DNA of 13,464 nucleotides, from assembly GCA_007130265.1 (NCBI GenBank), contig SLST01000548.1, forward strand, positions 1 to 13,464, in the 5' to 3' direction. The notes under the pieces are model-generated. The model searched no databases. It had not been told where the DNA came from and saw nothing but the letters and a program-made list of their open reading frames with translations. Source of the DNA: Spirochaetales bacterium. GTDB lineage: Bacteria; Spirochaetota; Spirochaetia; DSM-27196; SLST01. Shown piece after piece: positions 7,618-13,464 of the stretch. The position numbers and the translations under genes are program-made. Each line of letters opens with the position of its first letter. Within the stretch, counting starts at the first letter, position 1.

Positions 7618-8280
7618 CTACTCGATCGTCGCCTGGCGATCAATTCTCCGCGACAGGACTCGTAGTTCAGTTACGACGAGATCCACCGGTTCATCCGTGG
7701 GTGATGTGGGTACGGCGTCTCGTACCTGAGCCTCATAGCAGATACCAACCCCCTTCACTCCGGCCCGCCCGGCGTCGGTCGACCGGATCTCCCTCAGAAA
7801 GCGATCGTAGTAGCCGCTGCCATGTCCGATTCGATCACACCGCAGATCAAAGACCCGTCCCGGGCATACGACGATGGTCTTCCGTTCCCCTTTCGACGGC
7901 TCCCCCTTCGACGGCGCGTACCACTGATCGGTGCCTTCGGGGGGCTCGAACATGCCGAAGCGGTGGCGGGCAAGCTGTGAGAGGGCGAGCGCCTCCGGGA
8001 TATGGAAGAAGCCCATCGTCTTCCCGGAGATTCGCGGGAGGTAGAGCCTCTTCCCGGCCTGCAGTGCCTCGTGCAGAAGCGGTTCTGTTGCGACCTCGTG
8101 CGGCAGCGAACGGTAGAGGAGCACCTCCGTAGCGTCCGTCCACTCGCGGCGGGCCACCAGACGGTCCATGATCGCCTGGTCGGCCGCGTGTCGTGCCGCC
8201 GGGGGCATCGCCTCGACGTCCCGTTCAACGGCCTCCCGGAGGGTTCGCTTGCTTGCCCGTAACTCGCTCTGTTCGACCAT
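7618..8280 (-). CDS. 5-formyltetrahydrofolate cyclo-ligase
   Basis: ATP-dependent enzyme that converts 5-formyltetrahydrofolate to 5,10-methenyltetrahydrofolate, returning this folate to the one-carbon pool. The 220 residues carry the N-terminal basic motif SKRTLR (Lys11, Arg12), and the family C-terminal signature CPGRVFDLRCDRIGHGSGYYDRFL spans 139-162, corresponding to the usual PGxxFD...RxGxGxGYYDR. Residues 123-132 contain a small internal duplication, PSKGEPSKGE, in a loop before the signature, from a near-repeat of about 15 bases. The ATG at 8280 has GGGAG five bases upstream and a TATAAT box at 8297-8302, so the gene can be expressed independently of the RNA-sized unit just upstream. 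It heads the cluster that continues with the helical protein, the cyclase and the cyclic-nucleotide-binding protein. In several bacteria this enzyme's gene lies next to the 6S RNA gene. Confidence 0.93.
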   Translation of the reverse strand: MVEQSELRASKRTLREAVERDVEAMPPAARHAADQAIMDRLVARREWTDATEVLLYRSLPHEVATEPLLHEALQAGKRLYLPRISGKTMGFFHIPEALALSQLARHRFGMFEPPEGTDQWYAPSKGEPSKGERKTIVVCPGRVFDLRCDRIGHGSGYYDRFLREIRSTDAGRAGVKGVGICYEAQVRDAVPTSPTDEPVDLVVTELRVLSRRIDRQATIE

Positions 8281-8296
8281 CGTAGCTCCCGGTCAG

Positions 8297-8327
8297 ATTA
8301 TACCCGATCCCGTCATCCTGACGGCAA
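8297..8327 (-). promoter_or_regulatory. Candidate promoter of the cyclo-ligase operon
   Basis: A perfect TATAAT lies on the minus strand at 8297-8302. The best -35 match is TTGCCG at 8322-8327 with a 19-base spacer, which is weak and long and overlaps the end of the upstream terminator's T run. The predicted start near 8290 would give a leader of only about 10 bases consisting mainly of the GGGAG ribosome site. The 6-bp inverted repeat at 8310-8324 lies between the two boxes and could be an operator. Confidence 0.5.
8310..8324. repeat. Short perfect inverted repeat in the cyclo-ligase promoter
   Basis: CCGTCA (8310-8315), three bases, then TGACGG (8319-8324), a perfect 6-bp palindrome with a 3-base centre. 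It is inside the spacer of the putative TATAAT promoter and immediately follows the upstream terminator. It could be a repressor or activator site, or a second small hairpin in read-through RNA. The sequence alone does not decide. Confidence 0.5.
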
Positions 8328-8351
8328 AAAAAAGCCTGCCCGAAGGCAGGC
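8326..8351 (-). terminator. Intrinsic terminator with UUCG loop
   Basis: On the minus strand GCCTGCC, loop TTCG, then GGCAGGC (8334-8351), a perfect 7-bp GC-rich stem closed by the very stable C(UUCG)G tetraloop, followed at once by eight T (8326-8333). This is a textbook rho-independent terminator. It ends the transcript from the promoter at 8457-8484, about 45 bases before the cyclo-ligase start codon. Confidence 0.93.
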
Positions 8352-8451
8352 AAGGGAGAGTGGGATGTACCGTCGGCTATGACCGGCTTTCACCGGACGG
8401 CTGAGGGATTTCACCGACGGAACAGGGCCGCAATCGCTTGCGATTACGTGC
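8326..8451 (-). ncRNA. Candidate structured small RNA (about 125 nt) of unknown family
   Basis: A strong promoter and a textbook terminator bracket about 125 bases without a supported reading frame. The predicted RNA has a first hairpin at 8429-8448 (CGUAAUCG, loop CAAG, CGAUUGCG; 8 bp with one G-U). A second domain at 8370-8420 is closed by a perfect 7-bp stem (CCGUCGG with CCGACGG) and contains the small hairpin CCGG-UGAAAG-CCGG. A pyrimidine-rich single-stranded linker around 8351-8367 (minus strand CAUCCCACUCUCCCUUG) follows, then the terminator hairpin. Because the cyclo-ligase gene has its own TATAAT box beyond the terminator, this looks more like an independent RNA than a leader, but a terminating leader (riboswitch or attenuator) is the main alternative. 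I could not match it to a known family; 6S RNA occupies this genomic position in several bacteria, but the 5' and 3' ends here do not pair. Confidence 0.7.
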
Positions 8452-8456
8452 TTACA

Positions 8457-8484
8457 ATTCTACCACAATATCAAATCATGTCAA
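8457..8484 (-). promoter_or_regulatory. Strong sigma70-type promoter of the small RNA
   Basis: On the minus strand a perfect TTGACA (8479-8484), a 16-base spacer, then TAGAAT (8457-8462, 5/6) with an extended -10 element (TGG before TAGAAT). The AT-rich spacer contrasts with the GC-rich surroundings. The start is expected near 8449-8452. It is the strongest promoter-like sequence seen in the window. Confidence 0.88.
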
Positions 8485-8524
8485 CCGCCGGAGCGGATTT
8501 TTCTCCGTTTCTGCCATTCGTCGC

Positions 8525-9844
8525 TCATCCCTTCAGATAGAGCTCAATCACCGGCACTAGGCACCGCGGTTGCTCGATCGGCAGCGTGAGTGTGAGCGTC
8601 GGCACGTTCGCACCTTCGGGTCGTGCTCCCGCGGTTTCGATCCCGCCGGTGCTCTCCTGCATGGAGATCTCGCTCGCGTCATTCAGCAGCTGTGCATACT
8701 CCACGCGCTCTACGAAATCCCTGCCGGTCAGGTGCAGGTGTCTGAAAGGCCACGCAAACACATGGACGTAGAGCCGGTTCGTCCTGGGATTGTACGTCAA
8801 CCGACAGTCGCGAGGCGGTTCGAACTCGGCAGGCGCCTGGGTGCAGTCGTAGATGCTGCGCCCGTGCCGGTGCATCCACTCGCCCATCGCCTGCAACCGG
8901 TCCAAAGCGCGCTCGTCAATCTCACCGCGACCGGTCGGGCCGACGTTGAGCAGCAGGTTGCCGCCCTTGCTCACCGTGTCCGCGAGCATCTGGACGAGCA
9001 TCTCCGGGCTCTTCCACGTGGATTCGTCGCGGTGATATCCCCATGACCCGGAGAAGGTCTGACACGCTTCCCAGACGACCGGTTTGCCGCCCACCGTGAA
9101 CCAGCTGCGCGGCTGGTACTGCTCCGGCGTCTTCACGTCCCATCCGCTCGGCAGGTCGAGGCGGTCGTTGAGCACCACGTTCGGCATCAGCTCCCGGACG
9201 ATCCGGTAGAGCTCCTCACTGCGCCACGCATCGCGTCCCTTGCCCTCCGGCCCCCGCTGCGGGAAGGAAAAATCGAACCAGAGCACGTCGACCGATCCGA
9301 ATCCGGTAAGAAGCTCTCGTACCTGCGCATGCAGGTAGTCCGCGTACCGGTTCTGATCGCGGCCCTCGTTGAGCTTCGCGCGGTTCGGCGACTCGCGGTG
9401 CGGCCCGATGTAGGGATCGACAAGGTAGTCCGGGTGGTGCCAGTCGATCAGCGAGTGGTAGAAGCCGACGCGCAACCCTTCGCTGCGGAAGGCGTCGACC
9501 ATCGGGCGCAGAACGTCACGGCCGTATGGTGTATTGGTGACCTTGTAGTCGGTGTGCGCCGTATCCCAGAGGCAGAAGCCCTCGTGGTGCTTGGTGGTCA
9601 CGACGAAGTACTTCATTCCGGCGTCGTCGGCGGCTTCAGCCCAGACACGCGGGTCGTAGAGGTCCGGGTCAAAGTGCTTGAAGTACCTGCGGTACGAGTC
9701 GGCGTCGATCTGTTCCCGGTGCTGCAGCCACTCGTGTCGTGCTCCGAGCGCGTAGAGCCCCCAGTGGATGAACATGCCGAATCTGTCCCTAGTGAACCAG
9801 GTCGTGTCGCCCGGCGTTGGCTGCGGCTGCGGTATGGTGTTCAT
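8525..9844 (-). CDS. Alpha-L-fucosidase, glycoside hydrolase family 29
   Basis: 439-residue retaining glycosidase expected to release terminal L-fucose from fucosylated glycans. The family blocks are in order: RFGMFIHWG (21-29), KHHEGF (85-90), FYHSLIDWHHPDY (128-140), and VLWFDF with the candidate nucleophile Asp191. LLLNVGPTGRGEID (297-310) closes the catalytic barrel and a short beta-rich C-terminus follows. There is no signal peptide or lipobox, so the enzyme should be cytoplasmic and would act on imported fucosides. The start is well supported: AAAGGAG at 9850-9856, five bases before the ATG, lies within the last codons of the chemoreceptor gene, whose TGA overlaps this ATG as ATGA. The two are therefore probably translationally coupled. 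No terminator follows on the minus strand before the small-RNA promoter. The preferred linkage cannot be deduced. Confidence 0.94.
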   Translation of the reverse strand: MNTIPQPQPTPGDTTWFTRDRFGMFIHWGLYALGARHEWLQHREQIDADSYRRYFKHFDPDLYDPRVWAEAADDAGMKYFVVTTKHHEGFCLWDTAHTDYKVTNTPYGRDVLRPMVDAFRSEGLRVGFYHSLIDWHHPDYLVDPYIGPHRESPNRAKLNEGRDQNRYADYLHAQVRELLTGFGSVDVLWFDFSFPQRGPEGKGRDAWRSEELYRIVRELMPNVVLNDRLDLPSGWDVKTPEQYQPRSWFTVGGKPVVWEACQTFSGSWGYHRDESTWKSPEMLVQMLADTVSKGGNLLLNVGPTGRGEIDERALDRLQAMGEWMHRHGRSIYDCTQAPAEFEPPRDCRLTYNPRTNRLYVHVFAWPFRHLHLTGRDFVERVEYAQLLNDASEISMQESTGGIETAGARPEGANVPTLTLTLPIEQPRCLVPVIELYLKG

Positions 9845-11931
9845 GAGATCTCCTTTGACATTTGTGCGAGTAGCGAATCCACCGGTTTGTCCTGCAGAAA
9901 ACCGGAATAGCCCCTGTCGTCGCCCTTGATGTGGTTCGTCACCCAGTCGGTGAGGAACTCCATCACTTCCACCGCAACCATCGGCTTGCCGGCCTCGAGA
10001 TCAGACCGCAGCGCCTGCACCTGCTCAACGAGCCGACCGTGACTCAGGCGGTGGGGCTGAGCATCCGGAAAGCGGAACTCGTCGAAGGCCCGCTCCTCGG
10101 CTCCGAAATGGTAGGCAGTGTACTCGAGGAGTTCATCGAAGACGCGCTCGAGCGTGGCCTTCTCGGCCCCCCTGCGCATGACGTCGTAGAGCTCGTTGAT
10201 CAGCGCGAACAGGCGCTGATGGTGGAGATCAAACGCAGCCACTCCCACCGACAGTGATGATTCCCACCGGACCTCATCCCCCTGGTAGCTGGACAGGATC
10301 TCAACGATCGTCCTCGAGTGGTCGAGCAAGCGACCAAATACGTGCTCGCTCCCATCGTCTGTTCCCTCGCCGTCGGCACAGAGCTCCACAATCCTTGTGC
10401 CGGCTGCGTGCAACTCGCGGTGCGAGGCGTCGAGCCGGTCGACAACCGCGCGATCGCCGATAACCTCATCAGCGGACTCTGCGATCCACCGGCCAAGCGT
10501 CGAGGAGCTCGCATCAGGCATCCGGGCAGACTTGACCTCGTCGCCGAGCTCGCCGTCTATCAGGGCGCGCAGCCGTCCGATCCAGGCCATCAGGTCGAGG
10601 ATGATGTTCGCGATGCTCAACCGTCTCGCAGCGCCCGCAGCGACCTCCCGTCCACCCTGCGACGCATCGCCAACGACCCTGAGGAGCTCGGCGATACGGT
10701 CATTGTTCCGGACACTCTGCAGGCTGATCGAGGCGCTTGCCGACGAGACGTCCCGGGCGGCGTTGCGAATCGCCTCCATCGCGTCCGCCGTCCCCCGCGA
10801 GGTCTCGCGGGTAGTCGTCAGGATCGCGGTCACCTCGTTCGCCCCTATACGCATCTCCTGGGAGCTCGTGTTCGTCTCCTGGGCAATGTTGCGCAGTTGC
10901 TCGGTCGCCTGCACGATTTCCGCCGAACCGGCCGCGAGCTCTTCGGTGCTCATCGTTATCTCACCGAAGGCGGCGGATACCGACTGCGCCTCGTCCTGAA
11001 TGGCCCGAAACGCTTCTCGGCTGCGGGTACTCGCCGCCCTCGCGTCCGCGATCTTCGCCGCGAGGTCGGTCAGCGTTCGGGAAATCTCGCCTGCGTGCTT
11101 GGCGGTTGATTCGGCGAGTGAGCGAATCTCGCCTGCGACCACCGCGAAACCGCGTCCGTATGACCCGGCATGCGCCGCTTCGATCGCGGCGTTCATCGCG
11201 AGCAGATTCGTCTGCGCCGCGACCGTGTTGATAACGCCGATCGCGGCAGTAACTTTGTCCACGCTCTCGTTCACCTCGCCGATCAGCCGCTCGGAGTCGG
11301 CGACCGTATCCGTACCGCTTTCCGTCAGGTCGGCGAGCTTCTCCGCCGCTGCCCTCTTGGTCCGTGCAACACCTGCGACGCTCTCAATGCTTGCCGTCAT
11401 CTGTTCGATTGCCGCGGCGCTCTGATCAACGAGTGAGTTCTGGTTTCCAACCTGCCGCACGAGGCTTTCGACCGAAGCCTGGATCTCCTCCATCGCCGAG
11501 GCCCCGTGCGCGACCTGGTCCGACAGGTTCGTAGCACGGCGGTGTGCAGACGTGGCCTCCGAGGCTATCCGGGCAACGCCGGCGAGCGCCTCGCCCACCT
11601 GCGTGGCGAGCCGTCTGCCGGATCGCTCGCTTTCGAGCACCGACGAGCGAATACGTTCCATTATTAGTTCGCCGGCATCCCGCTGCTGCGCGATCGCGGT
11701 CGTCATCTCCTGCCGGGCACGCCGGTACCATGCGGCGAGGATCGCGAGCACCCCGACGAGCGCGAGGGCGAGCGCGGCTGCGAGAATACTCAACCCGGAC
11801 GACAGCGCCGGCGGCACGAACTCGCCGTCCGCCATGCGAGTTGCGATCGCGCCGATCACCGACAGCGCAAGAATGACGGCGAACGCCATTGCAGTGCGAT
11901 GGAGACGACTGATCCGAATTTGGGTTTCCAT
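9841..11931 (-). CDS. Methyl-accepting chemotaxis protein with degenerate CZB-like segment and C-terminal hemerythrin domain
   Basis: 696-residue membrane chemoreceptor. Two transmembrane segments (about 14-32 and 44-67) leave only a dozen residues between them, so there is no periplasmic sensor. The signalling hairpin tip is IGVINTVAAQTNLLAMNAAIEAAHAGSYGRGFAVVAGEIRSLAE at about 231-274. A helical segment at 440-515 resembles the zinc-binding CZB domain but keeps only the HRELH histidines (504, 508); the cysteine position is Ser477 and the first histidine is absent. Residues about 556-680 form a bacteriohemerythrin domain with all seven iron ligands in place: His571, His608, Glu612, His627, His631, His667, Asp672. 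It should sense oxygen or a related ligand and signal through CheW/CheA. The ATG at 11931 (METQIRIS) is preferred over an upstream start at 12192, which would add 87 arginine-rich residues antisense in character. It lies 34 bases after the transporter-like gene and overlaps the fucosidase gene. Confidence 0.95.
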   Translation of the reverse strand: METQIRISRLHRTAMAFAVILALSVIGAIATRMADGEFVPPALSSGLSILAAALALALVGVLAILAAWYRRARQEMTTAIAQQRDAGELIMERIRSSVLESERSGRRLATQVGEALAGVARIASEATSAHRRATNLSDQVAHGASAMEEIQASVESLVRQVGNQNSLVDQSAAAIEQMTASIESVAGVARTKRAAAEKLADLTESGTDTVADSERLIGEVNESVDKVTAAIGVINTVAAQTNLLAMNAAIEAAHAGSYGRGFAVVAGEIRSLAESTAKHAGEISRTLTDLAAKIADARAASTRSREAFRAIQDEAQSVSAAFGEITMSTEELAAGSAEIVQATEQLRNIAQETNTSSQEMRIGANEVTAILTTTRETSRGTADAMEAIRNAARDVSSASASISLQSVRNNDRIAELLRVVGDASQGGREVAAGAARRLSIANIILDLMAWIGRLRALIDGELGDEVKSARMPDASSSTLGRWIAESADEVIGDRAVVDRLDASHRELHAAGTRIVELCADGEGTDDGSEHVFGRLLDHSRTIVEILSSYQGDEVRWESSLSVGVAAFDLHHQRLFALINELYDVMRRGAEKATLERVFDELLEYTAYHFGAEERAFDEFRFPDAQPHRLSHGRLVEQVQALRSDLEAGKPMVAVEVMEFLTDWVTNHIKGDDRGYSGFLQDKPVDSLLAQMSKEIS

Positions 11932-11965
11932 TGGTACTCGATCGTACCCTAGAGCGCTTTCCGGT

Positions 11966-13303
11966 TCAACCTTGCGAGATCGCCCGCGGCGCCGCGGCGG
12001 TGCCTGGGCGCCGCGCGAGCAGGTATCCGATTTCCACGACGAGAGCGACGACCATGGAGGCCGCAGCAGTGATGACTCCCGGCAGCGGAAGCGTCTGCGA
12101 ACCGACGAAAACGAGCACGAACATGACCACCGTATAGACAACGACGCCTTCGGCAAGAACCCTGGTTCTCCCGGCGCCGACGTAGAGGGCACGGAACCAG
12201 ACTTTGTATGTCAATATCGCCGGCGCGATCGAGAGGATGAGCAGGGGAGCTCTCGTCAGCTCCAGAAGCGGGTCCGAGAGGCCACTCACGCCCTGGAACC
12301 ACCACGTGCCGGCCGGGGTCAGCGCAGAAAGGAACATCAGAGCGGACAGCGTGACCGCCAGTACCGTCGTGAAGGAGCGCAGCCGGCCGGCGCTCTCCGG
12401 ACGCTCCTTGAGCAGCGCGATCGAGGTCTCCTGATGGCTGAGCGCCAGGCTGTTGAAGATGAAGAGAAAGGCGGTCAGGACCGGCCATACCGCAAGCGAC
12501 CGCTCCGGGAGAGCGGCGCGTGCGATGCCGAAGGTCAGCACCGGCTGCGCGAGCAGGAAGACTACGGTTGTGAGGGAGAGAGGAACGTAGAAGTGCATCA
12601 GCCCGTGCCAACCGAGCACCGTCTCGTGCTGAGCGGCATCGCGCATGACGGGTGTCACGAATATCCGGTTCAGCACGGCCGCAGCGAGGGCGGCAACCGT
12701 GACGCCGACCGCAATGGCGATCGCGGCCAGGGTCGCCCCGGGGAGCCGAAGACGGGTGAACCCGAGGCCGAGCACGAGTGCAAGCGCCACGAGCCGCGTG
12801 ACCATCGAGACCGGGACGACCCAGGTCTTGCCGTGGCGAATCAGCACTCCCTGCCAGAGCCTGCGGTATCCCACTGCCGCAGAGAACGGCGTCATGATGA
12901 GGAACGGCAGCCGGCTCGTCTCGAGGATGTGTTCGGGCACGTTGAGCAGCCCGCCCACGATGAAATCGTACAGCGGCGTGAGGGCGACCACCAGGTGGCC
13001 AATCGTGAGGATCAGCGCCATGATGTGCATGAATCGCAGGAGAAGCTCGTAGTTCTGCCGGTGTCCACAGAGCGCGGTTGCCGCCGAGAGCATCTGGATG
13101 ATCGGGCTCTCAGCAACCAGCGCGATCGCGAATACCACCCCAAAGGCGGCCAGATTGACCCGGGCGTTCGGCATGCGCGCGATGATCGCGGTCAACGCCG
13201 GCTGCTCGGTCGCCATCATCAGCCACATGAGGGCCAGTGGGAACCAGAAGACGAAAATCTGTCCATAGGTCATGACGGGGCGGGTTTCGATCCGTTCGGC
13301 CAT
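11966..13303 (-). CDS. Polytopic membrane protein, MATE/ANKH-like
   Basis: 445 residues with about 11-13 hydrophobic segments, an export or flippase type of fold. Two similar halves are visible, each opening with an F-x-x-P-L-(A/S)-L segment: FWFPLALMWLMMATEQP at 14-30 and FYVPLSLTTVVFLLAQP near 234-250. This repeat, and the pattern EQP...ESPIIQMLSAATALC...GVLIRHGKTW, resemble the MOP superfamily and especially the bacterial relatives of the ANKH (progressive ankylosis) branch; that is judged by eye. The substrate is unknown. No clear ribosome site precedes the ATG at 13303; a possible promoter places transcription start at or next to the start codon. It is the first gene of a likely operon with the chemoreceptor and fucosidase. 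Confidence 0.75.
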   Translation of the reverse strand: MAERIETRPVMTYGQIFVFWFPLALMWLMMATEQPALTAIIARMPNARVNLAAFGVVFAIALVAESPIIQMLSAATALCGHRQNYELLLRFMHIMALILTIGHLVVALTPLYDFIVGGLLNVPEHILETSRLPFLIMTPFSAAVGYRRLWQGVLIRHGKTWVVPVSMVTRLVALALVLGLGFTRLRLPGATLAAIAIAVGVTVAALAAAVLNRIFVTPVMRDAAQHETVLGWHGLMHFYVPLSLTTVVFLLAQPVLTFGIARAALPERSLAVWPVLTAFLFIFNSLALSHQETSIALLKERPESAGRLRSFTTVLAVTLSALMFLSALTPAGTWWFQGVSGLSDPLLELTRAPLLILSIAPAILTYKVWFRALYVGAGRTRVLAEGVVVYTVVMFVLVFVGSQTLPLPGVITAAASMVVALVVEIGYLLARRPGTAAAPRAISQG

Positions 13304-13309
13304 CCCGGT

Positions 13310-13338
13310 AACGTAGACCGAGCGGGGGTGACAGTCAA
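13310..13338 (-). promoter_or_regulatory. Candidate promoter of the MATE-like gene, overlapping an inverted repeat
   Basis: TTGACT (13333-13338, minus strand, 5/6) is followed after exactly 17 bases by TACGTT (13310-13315, 3/6). The -10 box is poor, but its 3' end is six bases from the ATG, so transcription would start about at the start codon and give a leaderless message. That would agree with the absence of a Shine-Dalgarno site. The -35 box overlaps one arm of the inverted repeat at 13328-13355. Confidence 0.4.
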
Positions 13339-13355
13339 ACCGAGTGAACTGTCAC
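13328..13355. repeat. Perfect 8-bp inverted repeat, possible operator
   Basis: GTGACAGT (13328-13335), a 12-base spacer, then ACTGTCAC (13348-13355). The arms are perfectly complementary and centred about 20 bases apart, two helical turns, as expected for a dimeric regulator or a pair of sites. One arm contains the smaller palindrome TGACAGTCA (13329-13337) and overlaps the putative -35 box of the MATE-like gene. It lies between that gene and a possible divergent gene. It is not a terminator, as no T run follows on either strand. Confidence 0.6.
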
Positions 13356-13442
13356 GAATCCTGATGCGGGAGAAAGGAAGCAGGAAGAGAATCGGGGGCG
13401 TATTGAGCACTGAGACCACAATCCGAAGGAGGTCCAGTGCCC

Positions 13443-13464
13443 ATGCTACGTCCCCCGTTCTGCC
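13443..13464 (+). CDS. Possible start of a divergent plus-strand gene, cut by the window edge
   Basis: AAGGAGG at 13426-13432 is a perfect 7-base Shine-Dalgarno sequence. It is followed by GTG (13437-13439, 4 bases away) and an in-frame ATG (13443-13445, 10 bases away). The frame stays open to the end of the window, reading MLRPPFC from the ATG. Only seven codons are visible, so neither the function nor the reality of the gene can be confirmed. The case rests on the ribosome site and on the intergenic inverted repeat between divergent genes. Confidence 0.4.

Noticed and set aside
8294..8413. Possible leader peptide from a GTG in the small RNA
   Set aside because: The frame runs through the terminator hairpin and U tract, has no ribosome site and uses the structured region; it is unlikely to be translated.
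8360..8420. Partial resemblance of the small RNA to an FMN riboswitch (CCGGUGAAA...CCGG...GCCGACGGUA)
   Set aside because: Only fragments of the 3' half resemble the consensus; the conserved 5' half and the order of the stems are missing, and the downstream gene is a folate enzyme. A covariance-model search would settle it.
8326..8451. Identification of the small RNA as 6S RNA because of its position before the cyclo-ligase gene
   Set aside because: 6S RNA needs long 5'-3' pairing around a central bubble and is usually 150-200 nt. Here the ends do not pair and the RNA is about 125 nt in separate hairpins. Position alone is not enough.
8486..8506. Small hairpin (CGGAG/CTCCG) after the fucosidase stop as its terminator
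   Set aside because: On the minus strand the stem is only 5 bp and is not followed by a T run; the efficient terminator is the one at 8326-8351.
11932..12192. N-terminal extension of the chemoreceptor by 87 residues
   Set aside because: The extension is Ser/Arg/Pro-rich, overlaps the end of the MATE-like gene, and precedes a natural start (METQIRIS) followed directly by the first membrane segment.

Overview
The window is about 13.5 kb of high-GC bacterial chromosome. Every complete gene is on the minus strand, so transcription runs from right to left; only a partial start at the right edge points the other way. The gene mix suggests a free-living or anaerobic spirochaete-like bacterium: a soluble cyclase-ATPase-TPR protein, a stand-alone cyclic-nucleotide-binding protein, a hemerythrin chemoreceptor, a short M3 peptidase and a small helical protein beginning IKSALELALERTADVK. 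That assignment is an inference from family distribution, not a proof. No mobile element, CRISPR array, rRNA or tRNA was seen.

Right block (13464 to 8525): a short intergenic region carries a perfect 8-bp inverted repeat. It lies between a possible plus-strand gene start at the edge and a polytopic membrane protein of the MATE/ANKH type. Then come a chemoreceptor with a C-terminal hemerythrin domain and, overlapping it by 4 bases (ATGA), a GH29 alpha-L-fucosidase. The three genes are tightly spaced and look like one operon: a transporter-like protein, an oxygen or redox sensor for taxis, and a cytoplasmic glycosidase.

Intergenic 8281-8524: a strong sigma70-type promoter (TTGACA, 16 bp, TAGAAT with TG extension) is followed about 100 bases later by a textbook intrinsic terminator (7-bp stem, UUCG loop, eight U). 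No convincing ORF lies between them. The product would be a structured RNA of about 125 nt. It sits upstream of the 5-formyltetrahydrofolate cyclo-ligase gene, which has its own TATAAT box after the terminator. I could not match it to a known RNA family; it is the best candidate here for something undescribed.

Middle block (8280 to 3522): 5-formyltetrahydrofolate cyclo-ligase, a helical protein of unknown function, a 1005-residue class III cyclase-ATPase-TPR protein, and a 150-residue cyclic-nucleotide-binding protein without an output domain. Gaps are 8-14 bases. A cyclase and a possible receptor for its product are therefore made together. The cyclase lacks the usual transition-state asparagine (Ala136).

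Left block (3503 to 153): a recognisable promoter drives ndk, pepF and gpsA, which overlap each other by 17 and up to 26 bases. These are housekeeping functions: nucleotide balancing, peptide degradation and glycerol-3-phosphate for phospholipids. Bases 1-152 hold no gene that I can support.
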